Assembly (NCBI GenBank): GCA_003509545.1
Contig: DOLC01000115.1
Location: forward strand, 464 to 8,037
Source: Peptococcaceae bacterium
Lineage (GTDB): Bacteria; Bacillota; DSM-521; Neomoorellales; Neomoorellaceae
Direction of reading: 5' to 3'
DNA length: 7,574 nucleotides
Shown: in pieces, positions 1-5,920 of the stretch
Position numbering within the stretch: the stretch's first letter is position 1
Layout of the letters: the number at the start of each line of letters is the position of its first letter
Translations under genes and position numbers: made by a program
The notes under the pieces: model-generated
The model's database searches: none
Told to the model about the DNA's origin: nothing
Seen by the model: the letters and a program-made list of their open reading frames with translations, nothing else

Positions 1-1134
1 CCCCCCCCCCCCCTGCCGTACCGGTTCCAGTATGGCCCTAACCACCTCTACGGCCAGTTCGGAAGTAAAGACCACTGCCCGGCGGGCGCCGTAGCGGCGA
101 CAGGCCTCTTCTACCAGCTCTACTATTACCGGGTCGGCGTCCCACTCTAAGACGATCCCGCTCCTCTCCCCCGGGGATAAATCGAGGGCTACTTCCTCCG
201 TCCGGAGAAGGAGCCCGTCGCCCCGCTTTATTCTAAGGCGCCTTTTGCCCGGCCGCGAAACCAAAGTAAAGGCTTCTACCCTACTGCGGGGCGTTTCCCC
301 ATCCACCGAGAGTATAACATCTCCCCCGCGCACCCCGGCGGCTTCCGCGAGCGACCCCGGAATCACACCAACTACGCGGGGAACAAGATCTCGCACTGCT
401 GGCGGTTCCAACCAGATGGGTACCTTTATATCCCGCCGGAGTTCCGCTAAAAAATTCTCCAGGCCCGTCCGCAGGCCCGCAACATCAAACTGAAGGTAAG
501 GCGGTGCCAAGCGGGTATAACCCGGCAAGAAGACCCGCATGGTAGAGGCTCCCGCACCGACAGCGCTCCTTATGGTAGTCTCCAGGTCGTCCCAGCCTAC
601 CACGAAAGGATAAGCCACCACACTCCCGTGCCACCTTATACCCCTTGAGGTCAGGCTTTCTATAGCCCGCAGCAGGGAAAGGGTTTCCTCCCTGCCTAAA
701 AGCCTCTTTCTCCCTTCCGGAGTTAAGCTGTTAATAGAAACGGTAATTTCTAGGGGCTTCAAGGCCGCCAGGGCCTCTATGGTCCTTGCGTCCAGGAGGA
801 GGCCGTTGGTGGTAATTTCCACGGGGGTTTGGGGATAACGCCGCCGCAACCGGCCCATTATCTCCAGGAAATAGGGATGGGTGAGGGGTTCGCCTTCCAG
901 CAGGCGGGTAGCCGATTCGCCTATAACGATCTTGCGCCGGCCGTCCAGATAATACAGGAGGCCCTCCACCTCCTCCAAAGACAGCGGCGGAAAGGCTAGG
1001 GTCTCTACTCCCGGAGGGTTCTGGCGGTGGCTGCAAAAAACGCACCGCAGGTTGCACGTTGACGTTAGGGGCAGGATGTTATAATGGGAAGCGGTAAGGG
1101 CTATCAACTGCCACTTATCCACAGACTTATCCAC
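1..1134 (-). CDS. Radical SAM protein with internal PDZ domain, C-terminus cut by window edge
   Basis: The frame is open from a GTG at 1134-1132 to the left edge, giving 378 codons without a stop. Residues 27, 31 and 34 form the CxxxCxxC motif (CNLRCVFC) that binds the 4Fe-4S cluster of radical SAM enzymes. An EGEPLTHP stretch near 80-87 and ITTNG at 107-111 fit the SAM-binding barrel. Residues about 252-303 look like a PDZ domain (GVIPGSLAEAAGVRGGDVI, then SVDGE). After that comes an unassigned segment with FTSELAVEVVRAIL near 356-369. The start is chosen because AAGGA lies 8 bases upstream and an in-frame stop lies just before it; GTG 1122 and TTG 1107 are weaker alternatives. COG1625/DUF512-type proteins also combine PDZ and radical SAM domains, but there the PDZ is N-terminal, as I recall. 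The substrate is unknown. DnaA boxes overlap the start, so DnaA may affect its expression. The terminal glycines come from a homopolymer and may be artefactual. Confidence 0.85.
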   Translation of the reverse strand, partial: MDKSVDKWQLIALTASHYNILPLTSTCNLRCVFCSHRQNPPGVETLAFPPLSLEEVEGLLYYLDGRRKIVIGESATRLLEGEPLTHPYFLEIMGRLRRRYPQTPVEITTNGLLLDARTIEALAALKPLEITVSINSLTPEGRKRLLGREETLSLLRAIESLTSRGIRWHGSVVAYPFVVGWDDLETTIRSAVGAGASTMRVFLPGYTRLAPPYLQFDVAGLRTGLENFLAELRRDIKVPIWLEPPAVRDLVPRVVGVIPGSLAEAAGVRGGDVILSVDGETPRSRVEAFTLVSRPGKRRLRIKRGDGLLLRTEEVALDLSPGERSGIVLEWDADPVIVELVEEACRRYGARRAVVFTSELAVEVVRAILEPVRQGGGG

Positions 1135-1276
1135 GTCCCAAATCCTTGATATCTACTGCTTTCCGCATATTATCCACATTATTCACTTCACCGCCCCTTC
1201 TAAGCCCTCCCATCTTTTCCACACGGCCTGGCTTTGATTCCTCTACTTAACCACAGCTTTATACACATTATCCACA
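1115..1276 (+). promoter_or_regulatory. DnaA-box cluster outside oriC (8 nonamers, one orientation)
   Basis: On the plus strand the nonamers are TTATCCACA 1115-1123, TTATCCACG 1127-1135, TTATCCACA 1170-1178, TTATTCACT 1179-1187, TTTTCCACA 1215-1223, TTAACCACA 1247-1255, TTATACACA 1259-1267 and TTATCCACA 1268-1276. Four fit the strict consensus TTATNCACA, one fits the relaxed TTWTNCACA, and three have one mismatch. All point the same way. Two pairs abut exactly (1170/1179 and 1259/1268), and two pairs are separated by 3 bases. The cluster fills most of the tsaD to radical SAM gap and runs into the first codons of the latter. Such an array should bind DnaA cooperatively. Its role, whether titration, control of initiation or control of the adjacent genes, is inference. 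A weaker relative, CTTTCCACA, lies at 1326-1334 inside the end of tsaD. Confidence 0.85.
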
Positions 1277-1300
1277 ATTCTTATCCTTGTCCCCAGGCCA

Positions 1301-2350
1301 TCAAGGTCCCAAAGGTCCCATAGGACTTTCCACAACGGATTCCACCAGGGGAAGATGAGGAACGGCATCCAGGTCCAGGGAAGAAAACTCCCCCCGCAAA
1401 TACTGGTAATGGGCGGCGCAGGCGATCATGGCGGCATTGTCGGTGCAAAAAGCCCGGCGCGGTATGAACACCGGCAACCCCGCCTCCCGGGCGGCGACGG
1501 ATAACGCCCGGCGCAGGGCTTCATTGGAGGCCACTCCGCCCACGGCCAAAAGGGACCGGACCGCCGGGGCCCTTTTCGCCGCCTTGATGGTCTTGCCCAC
1601 CAGGACGTCCACCACTGCCTGTTGGAAACTGGCCGCCACATCGGCGAGGTTTATTTCTCGACCGGCCTGCTGTTCTTGCCGCAGGTAGTTCAACACTGCC
1701 GTCTTCAGCCCGCTAAAACTGAAATCCAGGCTCCCCTCTTCCAGCCAGGCCCGGGGGAAGGGAACGGCCGCCGGATTACCCCGGCCCGCAAGCCTTTCCA
1801 GCTCGGGCCCGCCTGGATATCCCAGCCCCAGGGCCCGGGCGACCTTGTCAAAGGCCTCTCCCGCCGCATCATCCCTGGTAGCCCCCATAAGGTAGCGCCT
1901 GCCGTGGCTTTCCAGGTACAGCAGGGCGGTGTGGCCGCCGGAAACTACCAGGCATACGGCGGGCAGGGGCAAATCCGGATATTCCAGGAAACCGGCGTAG
2001 ATATGACCTATTAAGTGGTGAACTCCTATAAAAGGTTTCTCGAGGGCATAGGCCAGGGCCTTGGCATAGGACAGACCCACCAACAGAGCGCCGACCAGGC
2101 CGGGACCGTAGGTGGCGGCTACGGCGTGAACGTCGGCCAAGGAAATAGCGGCCTGGTCCAGGGCTTCTTGGACCACCACGGGGATATTCTCTAAATGCCG
2201 GCGGGAAGCGATTTCCGGCACCACTCCGCCGAAACGCCGGTGGATCGATTGGGAGGCTACGATATTAGCCCTTACTTTCGTGCCGCCCTCTACCACAGCA
2301 GCCGCCGTTTCATCACAAGAGGTTTCCACGGCCAAAATGACTTCAGACAT
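1301..2350 (-). CDS. tsaD: tRNA N6-adenosine threonylcarbamoyltransferase TsaD
   Basis: TsaD (Kae1/YgjD, formerly Gcp) transfers the threonylcarbamoyl group from threonylcarbamoyl-AMP to A37 of tRNAs reading ANN codons, acting in the cytoplasm with TsaB and TsaE. The 349 residues are full length for the family and have an ASKHA fold. VETSCDET is at 8-15. HxxxH (HLIGH, H112 and H116) together with D304 in CTDNAAM supplies the metal ligands. SGGHTALL lies at 137-144 and GGVASNEALR at 271-280. The ATG at 2350 is chosen because AGGGAG lies 6 bases upstream and the family N-terminus (SEVILAVETS) begins there; longer in-frame extensions lack homology. The start overlaps the end of rimI by 8 bases, indicating translational coupling. 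It is the last gene of the tsaE-tsaB-rimI-tsaD run. No convincing terminator follows it; the DnaA-box cluster does. Confidence 0.97.
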   Translation of the reverse strand: MSEVILAVETSCDETAAAVVEGGTKVRANIVASQSIHRRFGGVVPEIASRRHLENIPVVVQEALDQAAISLADVHAVAATYGPGLVGALLVGLSYAKALAYALEKPFIGVHHLIGHIYAGFLEYPDLPLPAVCLVVSGGHTALLYLESHGRRYLMGATRDDAAGEAFDKVARALGLGYPGGPELERLAGRGNPAAVPFPRAWLEEGSLDFSFSGLKTAVLNYLRQEQQAGREINLADVAASFQQAVVDVLVGKTIKAAKRAPAVRSLLAVGGVASNEALRRALSVAAREAGLPVFIPRRAFCTDNAAMIACAAHYQYLRGEFSSLDLDAVPHLPLVESVVESPMGPLGP

Positions 2351-2798
2351 GCTCTTCTCCCTGCCGGTAAAAGTGCTTCCACATGATAAGGGCATCCTCT
2401 TGATTGTCGTTATAATATCCCTTGCGGGTTCCGGCGCGGACGAAGCCCATCCTTTCGTAAAGACGTTGGGCCGGCAAATTGGAAACACGCACTTCCAGGG
2501 TCATACGGTCGGCGCCTAAACGCGCAGCTTCCTGCATAAGGGTTCGGAGGAGCAGTTCCCCCAGGCGCCGTCCCCGGTAAGCCGGGTGAATGGCAATATT
2601 GGTTATATGAGCTTCATCGAGGATTATCCACATTCCGGCGTATCCGACGACCCGGTCTCCTTCGAGGCAAACATAGTAACGGGCGTAATCATTGGTCAAA
2701 AGCTCGTTGAGAAAAGACGACCGCGGCCACGGCGACGGGAAAGAGGCCCTTTCGATGGCCAAAACCTGATCCAGGTGCCGGACGGTCATGGGCACCAC
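2343..2798 (-). CDS. rimI: Ribosomal protein S18-alanine N-acetyltransferase RimI (GNAT family)
   Basis: RimI transfers acetyl from acetyl-CoA to the N-terminal alanine of ribosomal protein S18; some homologues may acetylate other N-termini. The product is about 151 residues, normal for the family. Its features are AIERASFPSPW near the start, ITNIAIHPAYRGRRLGELLL (beta4 and the acetyl-CoA pyrophosphate loop, Q/RxxGxG/A type) in the middle, and NLPAQRLYERMGFVRAGTRKGYY followed by EDALIMWK at the C-terminus. The start is uncertain. I place it at GTG 2798 because the first beta strand (VVPMTVRHLD) seems to need residues before the ATG at 2787-2789. No well-spaced ribosome site is visible, which fits coupling to the tsaB stop 11 bases upstream. 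It sits between tsaB and tsaD, the usual Firmicute order. Its end overlaps tsaD by 8 bases. Confidence 0.93.
   Translation of the reverse strand: MVPMTVRHLDQVLAIERASFPSPWPRSSFLNELLTNDYARYYVCLEGDRVVGYAGMWIILDEAHITNIAIHPAYRGRRLGELLLRTLMQEAARLGADRMTLEVRVSNLPAQRLYERMGFVRAGTRKGYYNDNQEDALIMWKHFYRQGEEHV
2624..2632 (+). promoter_or_regulatory. Isolated perfect DnaA-box match inside rimI
   Basis: TTATCCACA, identical to the strongest boxes of the 1115-1276 cluster and in the same orientation, lies within the rimI coding sequence about 1.35 kb away. It encodes part of the segment around MWIILDEAH, so the match may simply be coincidental codon choice. Confidence 0.35.
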
Positions 2799-2809
2799 AA
2801 CAATCGACT

Positions 2810-3493
2810 TCAGGCCTTCTGTTCGGCCGCCGACGGCCGCAGGTACAGAGGCTTCAACTGAAACAGGTCGTCTCCCCGGTTCCGGCTCAATCTTATCTGA
2901 CCCTGGCGGGCTACCTGGGCTGCCCGGGGCAAGGCATTTTCGGAAGGCAGAAAGGCCGCCCTCTCGTGCAATTCCTCCCATACCTTCCTGTAGGGCATCA
3001 CGGCATCGCCTAAGAAATATACTGGCTCGCCGTAAGAGGCCAACTTTAAAACCCAAGAAGAGGGGTTCACGGCTTGAGGTGAAACCAGGCAACGCAACCT
3101 TCCCTCCTGCCAACGGTAGAGCGCTGTATAAATTTCTTCACGCCGGGCCACCACTACGGGACAAATCAAACCTCCCACCCCCGCCGCGTTTAAAGCCAGG
3201 GCGTCCAGGGTGGGTATCCCCACCAACGGCTTGCCGCCGGCATGGGCCAAACCCTTGGCCGTGGCCAGGCCGATGCGCAAACCGGTAAAGGAACCCGGCC
3301 CCAGGGCCACGGCAATTCCCGCCAAGTCCTTGATCTTTACTCCTACTTCCCCGAGTAAAGAAGATATCACCGGTAAGAGGCGCCGGGAATGGTGTTCCTT
3401 GCTATCTAAATATACCTCGGCCAGCAGCTTTTCGGCATCTACCAGGGCCGCGCTGACGACCGAAGTGGACGTTTCGATACCCAGGACCAGCAA
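2810..3493 (-). CDS. tsaB: t6A biosynthesis dimerization protein TsaB
   Basis: TsaB is the catalytically inactive TsaD paralogue that forms the TsaB-TsaD heterodimer required for t6A modification of tRNA. The 227 residues match the family. The N-terminus LVLGIETSTSVVSAAL is the ASKHA phosphate-1 region. HHSRRLLPVI sits at about 34-43, and ALGPGSFTGLRIGLATAKGLA at about 63-83 is the diagnostic family signature. There is no HxxxH metal site, as expected for TsaB. The start is a TTG at 3493-3491: GGTGG lies 6 bases upstream, an in-frame stop lies just before, and the homologous N-terminus begins at this codon. It follows tsaE by 84 bases, a gap with only a weak 5-bp hairpin (TCCCT/AGGGA), so co-transcription is likely. 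The C-terminal region past residue 130 is less conserved in the family and carries nothing I recognise. Confidence 0.95.
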   Translation of the reverse strand: MLVLGIETSTSVVSAALVDAEKLLAEVYLDSKEHHSRRLLPVISSLLGEVGVKIKDLAGIAVALGPGSFTGLRIGLATAKGLAHAGGKPLVGIPTLDALALNAAGVGGLICPVVVARREEIYTALYRWQEGRLRCLVSPQAVNPSSWVLKLASYGEPVYFLGDAVMPYRKVWEELHERAAFLPSENALPRAAQVARQGQIRLSRNRGDDLFQLKPLYLRPSAAEQKA

Positions 3494-3577
3494 CCCCTTC
3501 CACCCCTAGAACGAGTTCTCCCTTTGAGAGGGAATAGGTCCCTGCAGGGAGCTTCAGAGCCGGCTAGGCGAGCTTGG

Positions 3578-4042
3578 TTATTCCCGCGGCCAAAGTCCGG
3601 CCAGTTCTTTTACCAGCTTTTGGTATCGCTCCCCCAAAGGAACCAGGCGGGCCCGACGCCCATCCCCGGGCCCCACCGCCAGGTGAATTTCCAGCCGTTC
3701 GGGCACAAACGGCCCCAGCCTGTCTCCCCACTCCACCACCGTCACCCCCGAGCCCTTCAGGCACTCTTCTAAACCCAGGTCCCAGATTTCCTCCGGGTCC
3801 TCCAGACGGTACAGGTCGAGGTGGTAGAGGGGATGGCGACCGTGGTATTCCTGGATCAGGGTAAAGGTGGGGCTGGTAATCCAACCCTTTACTCCTAATC
3901 CCTCGGCCAACCCCTGGACCAGGGTAGTCTTACCGGCCCCCAGCTCGCCCACCAGGATTATAACATCCCCCGGCAATAACAGTCTCCCCAGGGCCCTGCC
4001 CAGGTTGTGGGTAGACGTGGAATCCTTTAAGAATATTTCCAC
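3578..4042 (-). CDS. tsaE: t6A biosynthesis ATPase TsaE
   Basis: TsaE is the P-loop ATPase that binds the TsaB-TsaD dimer and resets it between rounds of t6A synthesis. The 154 residues are typical. The Walker A motif GELGAGKTT is at 32-40. SPTFTLIQEY at 57-66 and YHLDLYRL at 73-80 are the family switch and Walker B regions. VVEWGDRL at 102-109 carries the conserved E104. The start is GTG at 4042-4040, with GGAGG 7 bases upstream (plus-strand 4050-4054), a decisive ribosome site. It is the first gene of the tsaE-tsaB-rimI-tsaD run. It lies 87 bases after the uracil-DNA glycosylase gene, across a gap with a 7-bp hairpin and a weak promoter candidate, so it may have its own transcript or be read through from upstream. 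Confidence 0.96.
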   Translation of the reverse strand: MEIFLKDSTSTHNLGRALGRLLLPGDVIILVGELGAGKTTLVQGLAEGLGVKGWITSPTFTLIQEYHGRHPLYHLDLYRLEDPEEIWDLGLEECLKGSGVTVVEWGDRLGPFVPERLEIHLAVGPGDGRRARLVPLGERYQKLVKELAGLWPRE

Positions 4043-4085
4043 TCCCGAACCTCCATGGTCCCTGCGCCCTCATATTTGCCCGCTA

Positions 4086-4114
4086 GTAGTATTGCCGGCG
4101 CCCTTTCCCGTCAA
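4086..4114 (-). promoter_or_regulatory. Possible sigma-A promoter for the tsa operon
   Basis: On the minus strand a -35-like TTGACG (plus 4109-4114, 5 of 6 to consensus) is separated by 17 bases from TACTAC (plus 4086-4091, only 3 of 6). It lies 44 bases before the tsaE start, in the right place, but the -10 is poor. The spacer includes one arm of a GCCGGCG/CGCCGGC hairpin (plus about 4094-4123), which lacks a following U-run and so is not a standard terminator. Confidence 0.3.
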
Positions 4115-4129
4115 ACCGCCGGCACGGCT

Positions 4130-4726
4130 TCAATAAGCCTTGAAGCCCCACTCCCCCTCCAGGGAAAGTTGTTCTATGCTTAGTTTCCGGTATAGATCCC
4201 GTACCTTCTTGAAATCTTCCCAAACGGGTCTCTTCTTCCCTTCGTCCCGCAGCAAAGCTGCCGGGTGAAAGGTGGGCATATAGCAAATGCCGTCCTTTTG
4301 AATCCACTGGCCCCGCAGGCGGGTAATGCCCGCTCCGGGAGCGATGAGGGTTTGGGTGGCCAGGGCCCCCAGGCAAACGATGATTTTCGGCCGGACCAGC
4401 CGAATCTGTTCCTCCAGATACCCGCGGCAGGCCTCCACCTCCGCGCGGGTCGGCAGCCGGTTCCCGGGGGGACGACATTTTACTACGTTGGTGATATAAA
4501 CTTCTTCCCTGCAGAAGCCTGCGGCCCTAAGGATGCGGTCGAGGAGTTCTCCGGCCGCCCCCACAAAAGGGCGCCCCAGCTGGTCTTCGCGGGCCCCCGG
4601 TCCTTCGCCGACCAGCATCAAAGTTGCCCGGAGATTGCCCTCCCCCAAAACTACGTTCTTAGCCGTGCGCCTTAACCCACAGGCCCGACAGCTATTAACG
4701 CGCCGTCTCAATCGTTCCCAGTCCAT
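4130..4726 (-). CDS. Family 4 uracil-DNA glycosylase with 4Fe-4S cluster
   Basis: Family 4 enzymes (UDGa type) remove uracil from DNA to start base excision repair of deaminated cytosine, a lesion frequent at high temperature. The product has 198 residues, normal for the family. Four cysteines in family-4 positions, C13 and C16 (CRACGL), C84 (VVKCRPP) and C100 (EACRGYL), should ligate the 4Fe-4S cluster. Motif GEGPGAREDQLGRPFVG at 40-56 forms the catalytic and uracil-binding loop; many relatives have GEAPG here. THE HPAALLR loop at 154-160 is the DNA-intercalation motif. The ATG at 4726 starts the family-like N-terminus (MDWERL); the upstream in-frame extension is low-complexity and unconserved in look. 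Its ribosome site is poor: GGGAG abuts the start and GGAG lies 11 bases away. A possible terminator upstream separates it from thiE. Confidence 0.94.
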   Translation of the reverse strand: MDWERLRRRVNSCRACGLRRTAKNVVLGEGNLRATLMLVGEGPGAREDQLGRPFVGAAGELLDRILRAAGFCREEVYITNVVKCRPPGNRLPTRAEVEACRGYLEEQIRLVRPKIIVCLGALATQTLIAPGAGITRLRGQWIQKDGICYMPTFHPAALLRDEGKKRPVWEDFKKVRDLYRKLSIEQLSLEGEWGFKAY

Positions 4727-4747
4727 CTCCCATACCACTCCACCGAG

Positions 4748-4781
4748 AAAAAGGAAGGCGCCCGGCCGGAAGGCCCCGGGC
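4748..4781 (-). terminator. Possible intrinsic terminator after thiE
   Basis: Read on the minus strand, GCCCGG and CCGGGC (plus 4760-4781) form a 6-bp GC-only stem around a 10-base loop. Seven bases later comes TTTTT (plus 4748-4752), with two more T residues nearby. It lies 43 bases beyond the thiE stop and before the uracil-DNA glycosylase start. The distance from stem to U-run makes it a modest candidate. Confidence 0.4.
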
Positions 4782-4823
4782 ACGGGCACCGAAAGATCCG
4801 GAGGTCTTCGGGAGCCCCTGGCC

Positions 4824-5465
4824 CTATCTATTTCCACGCCTTTCCTTTGCCGCACGGATCACGGCCAACAGCTCCGCGGCTGCCAGACGAACATCCCGGG
4901 CGCCTACCACGGCAGAAATAACGGCCACGCCGTCTGCCCCCGCAGCCACCACCTCGGGGGCATTCTCCCTGTTGATACCTCCAATGGCTACCAGGGGTAT
5001 AGATACGATCTTCTTCAGGGCGGAGATCAATTCCGGACCCACTGGTTGACCGGCATCGGCCTTGCTGCCGGTGGCAAAAATCGGGCCGACCCCCAGATAA
5101 TCGGCCCCCGCAGCCTGGGCTTCCAGGGCTTCATCCACGCTGCCCACAGATACGCCCAAGATCCTCCCCCGTCCCAGGAGCCGACGGGCGACGGATGCCG
5201 GTAGATCGTCCTGCCCCAGGTGGACGCCGTCCGCCTCTACGGCCAGGGCCACATCCAGACGGTCATTAACAATAAAGCCCGCCCCGGCCTCCCGGGTGAG
5301 CTTCCTGATCTCTCGCCCCACCTCCACCATCGTGCGGGCCGTCCAGTTCTTCTCCCGGAGCTGAATGACGGTAGCACCCCCGGCCAGGGCCTCGCGAACC
5401 ACTTCAAGGGTCTGCCGGCCGCAGGATAATTCGGACGAAGTGACGACGTAAAGATCATAATCCAT
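4824..5465 (-). CDS. thiE: Thiamine-phosphate synthase ThiE
   Basis: ThiE couples hydroxymethylpyrimidine pyrophosphate with hydroxyethylthiazole phosphate to make thiamine phosphate, releasing pyrophosphate, in the cytoplasm. The 213 residues form one TIM barrel. Family marks are VIQLREKNW at 33-41, FIVNDRLDVAL at 64-74, DGVHLGQDDLP at 79-89, GVSVGSVDEA at 104-113, DYLGVGPIFATGSKADA at 122-138 and IPLVAIGGIN at 156-165. In the GPIF-to-K loop this protein has ATGSK where many relatives have T-x-T-K, a mild variation. The ATG at 5465 is supported by AGGGAG 6 bases upstream and the conserved start of strand 1. It follows the response regulator gene by 17 bases, so the two are probably one transcript. 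No other thiamine genes and no TPP riboswitch are visible in the window. Confidence 0.95.
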   Translation of the reverse strand: MDYDLYVVTSSELSCGRQTLEVVREALAGGATVIQLREKNWTARTMVEVGREIRKLTREAGAGFIVNDRLDVALAVEADGVHLGQDDLPASVARRLLGRGRILGVSVGSVDEALEAQAAGADYLGVGPIFATGSKADAGQPVGPELISALKKIVSIPLVAIGGINRENAPEVVAAGADGVAVISAVVGARDVRLAAAELLAVIRAAKERRGNR

Positions 5466-5482
5466 GGTGTTCTCCCTGCTCC

Positions 5483-5872
5483 TTAAGTTCCGTAAGCCTG
5501 GGCGTCCAGAGCAAGAACCCGGCGCACCTCGGCTTTGATTTCTTCCAAATCGAAGGGTTTCTGGAGGAAACCGCTGGCGCCGTGTTTCCACAACTCCTTT
5601 TCGTGGGCCGCCCCTAAATAGGCGGTTACCATGATAACCTTGGTGGCAGGCGCCGAAGCCTTAATGCGGGGCAAAGCTTCCAGTCCGTCCATAAAGGGCA
5701 TTTTGACATCCATGATCACCACATCGGGCTGGAAGGAATGGATTTGTCGAAGGGCCTGCAGGCCGTTGGACGCTACCGCTACCTGGAACCCCTCTTCTCT
5801 AAAAAGGAGCTCCAGGAGCAGGCGAACCCCAGGCTCGTCGTCCACCACCAGCAATCTAGGTGGTTTATCCAT
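5483..5872 (-). CDS. Orphan single-domain response regulator (Spo0F-like)
   Basis: The 129 residues comprise one receiver domain with no output domain. Acidic pair D11/D12 (VVDDEP), phosphoacceptor D55 (IMDVKMP), T83 (MVTAY) and K105 (LQKPF) are all present, so it should accept phosphate from a histidine kinase. Proteins of this form include Spo0F, the phosphorelay intermediate of sporulation, and CheY; the VTAY and QKPF wording resembles Spo0F. I cannot decide the role from sequence alone, hence no symbol. The start at 5872 has AGGAGG 6 bases upstream (plus 5879-5884). No kinase gene is in the window. It lies 48 bases after the amidotransferase gene and 17 bases before thiE, so it is probably co-transcribed with at least thiE. 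Confidence 0.93.
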   Translation of the reverse strand: MDKPPRLLVVDDEPGVRLLLELLFREEGFQVAVASNGLQALRQIHSFQPDVVIMDVKMPFMDGLEALPRIKASAPATKVIMVTAYLGAAHEKELWKHGASGFLQKPFDLEEIKAEVRRVLALDAQAYGT

Positions 5873-5920
5873 GGCCGGCCTCCTGGAAGCTCGGTAAACT
5901 ACCCGATCTTATTTTCTTCT

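Noticed and set aside
731..1057. Open frame of 108 codons on the minus strand
   Set aside because: It is proline/glycine/arginine-rich and lies in another frame of the radical SAM gene, whose own frame carries CxxxCxxC and PDZ motifs.
1115..1276. CRISPR or tandem-repeat array reading of the repeated nonamers
   Set aside because: The shared unit is only the 9-base DnaA box, spacing is irregular, and there are no long repeats or uniform spacers.
1115..1276. Chromosomal oriC
   Set aside because: No dnaA, dnaN, rpmH or gyr genes nearby, and no clear AT-rich unwinding element beside the boxes; a non-oriC cluster fits better, though a secondary origin is not excluded.
2351..2488. Upstream in-frame extension of tsaD
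   Set aside because: It overlaps the rimI coding sequence; the TsaD family begins at the ATG at 2350, which has AGGGAG at proper spacing.
2799..3113. Upstream in-frame extension of rimI
   Set aside because: It overlaps tsaB in another frame, looks unconserved and has no ribosome site; RimI family length fits the shorter start.
3539..3550. Perfect 12-base palindrome TCCCTGCAGGGA in the tsaB-tsaE gap
   Set aside because: Single, short, without half-site repeats or a position suited to a promoter; likely chance.
5466..5482. TPP riboswitch controlling thiE
   Set aside because: Only 17 bases separate thiE from the response regulator, and no TPP-aptamer core (CTGAGA-type) was seen upstream of the response regulator or amidotransferase genes.
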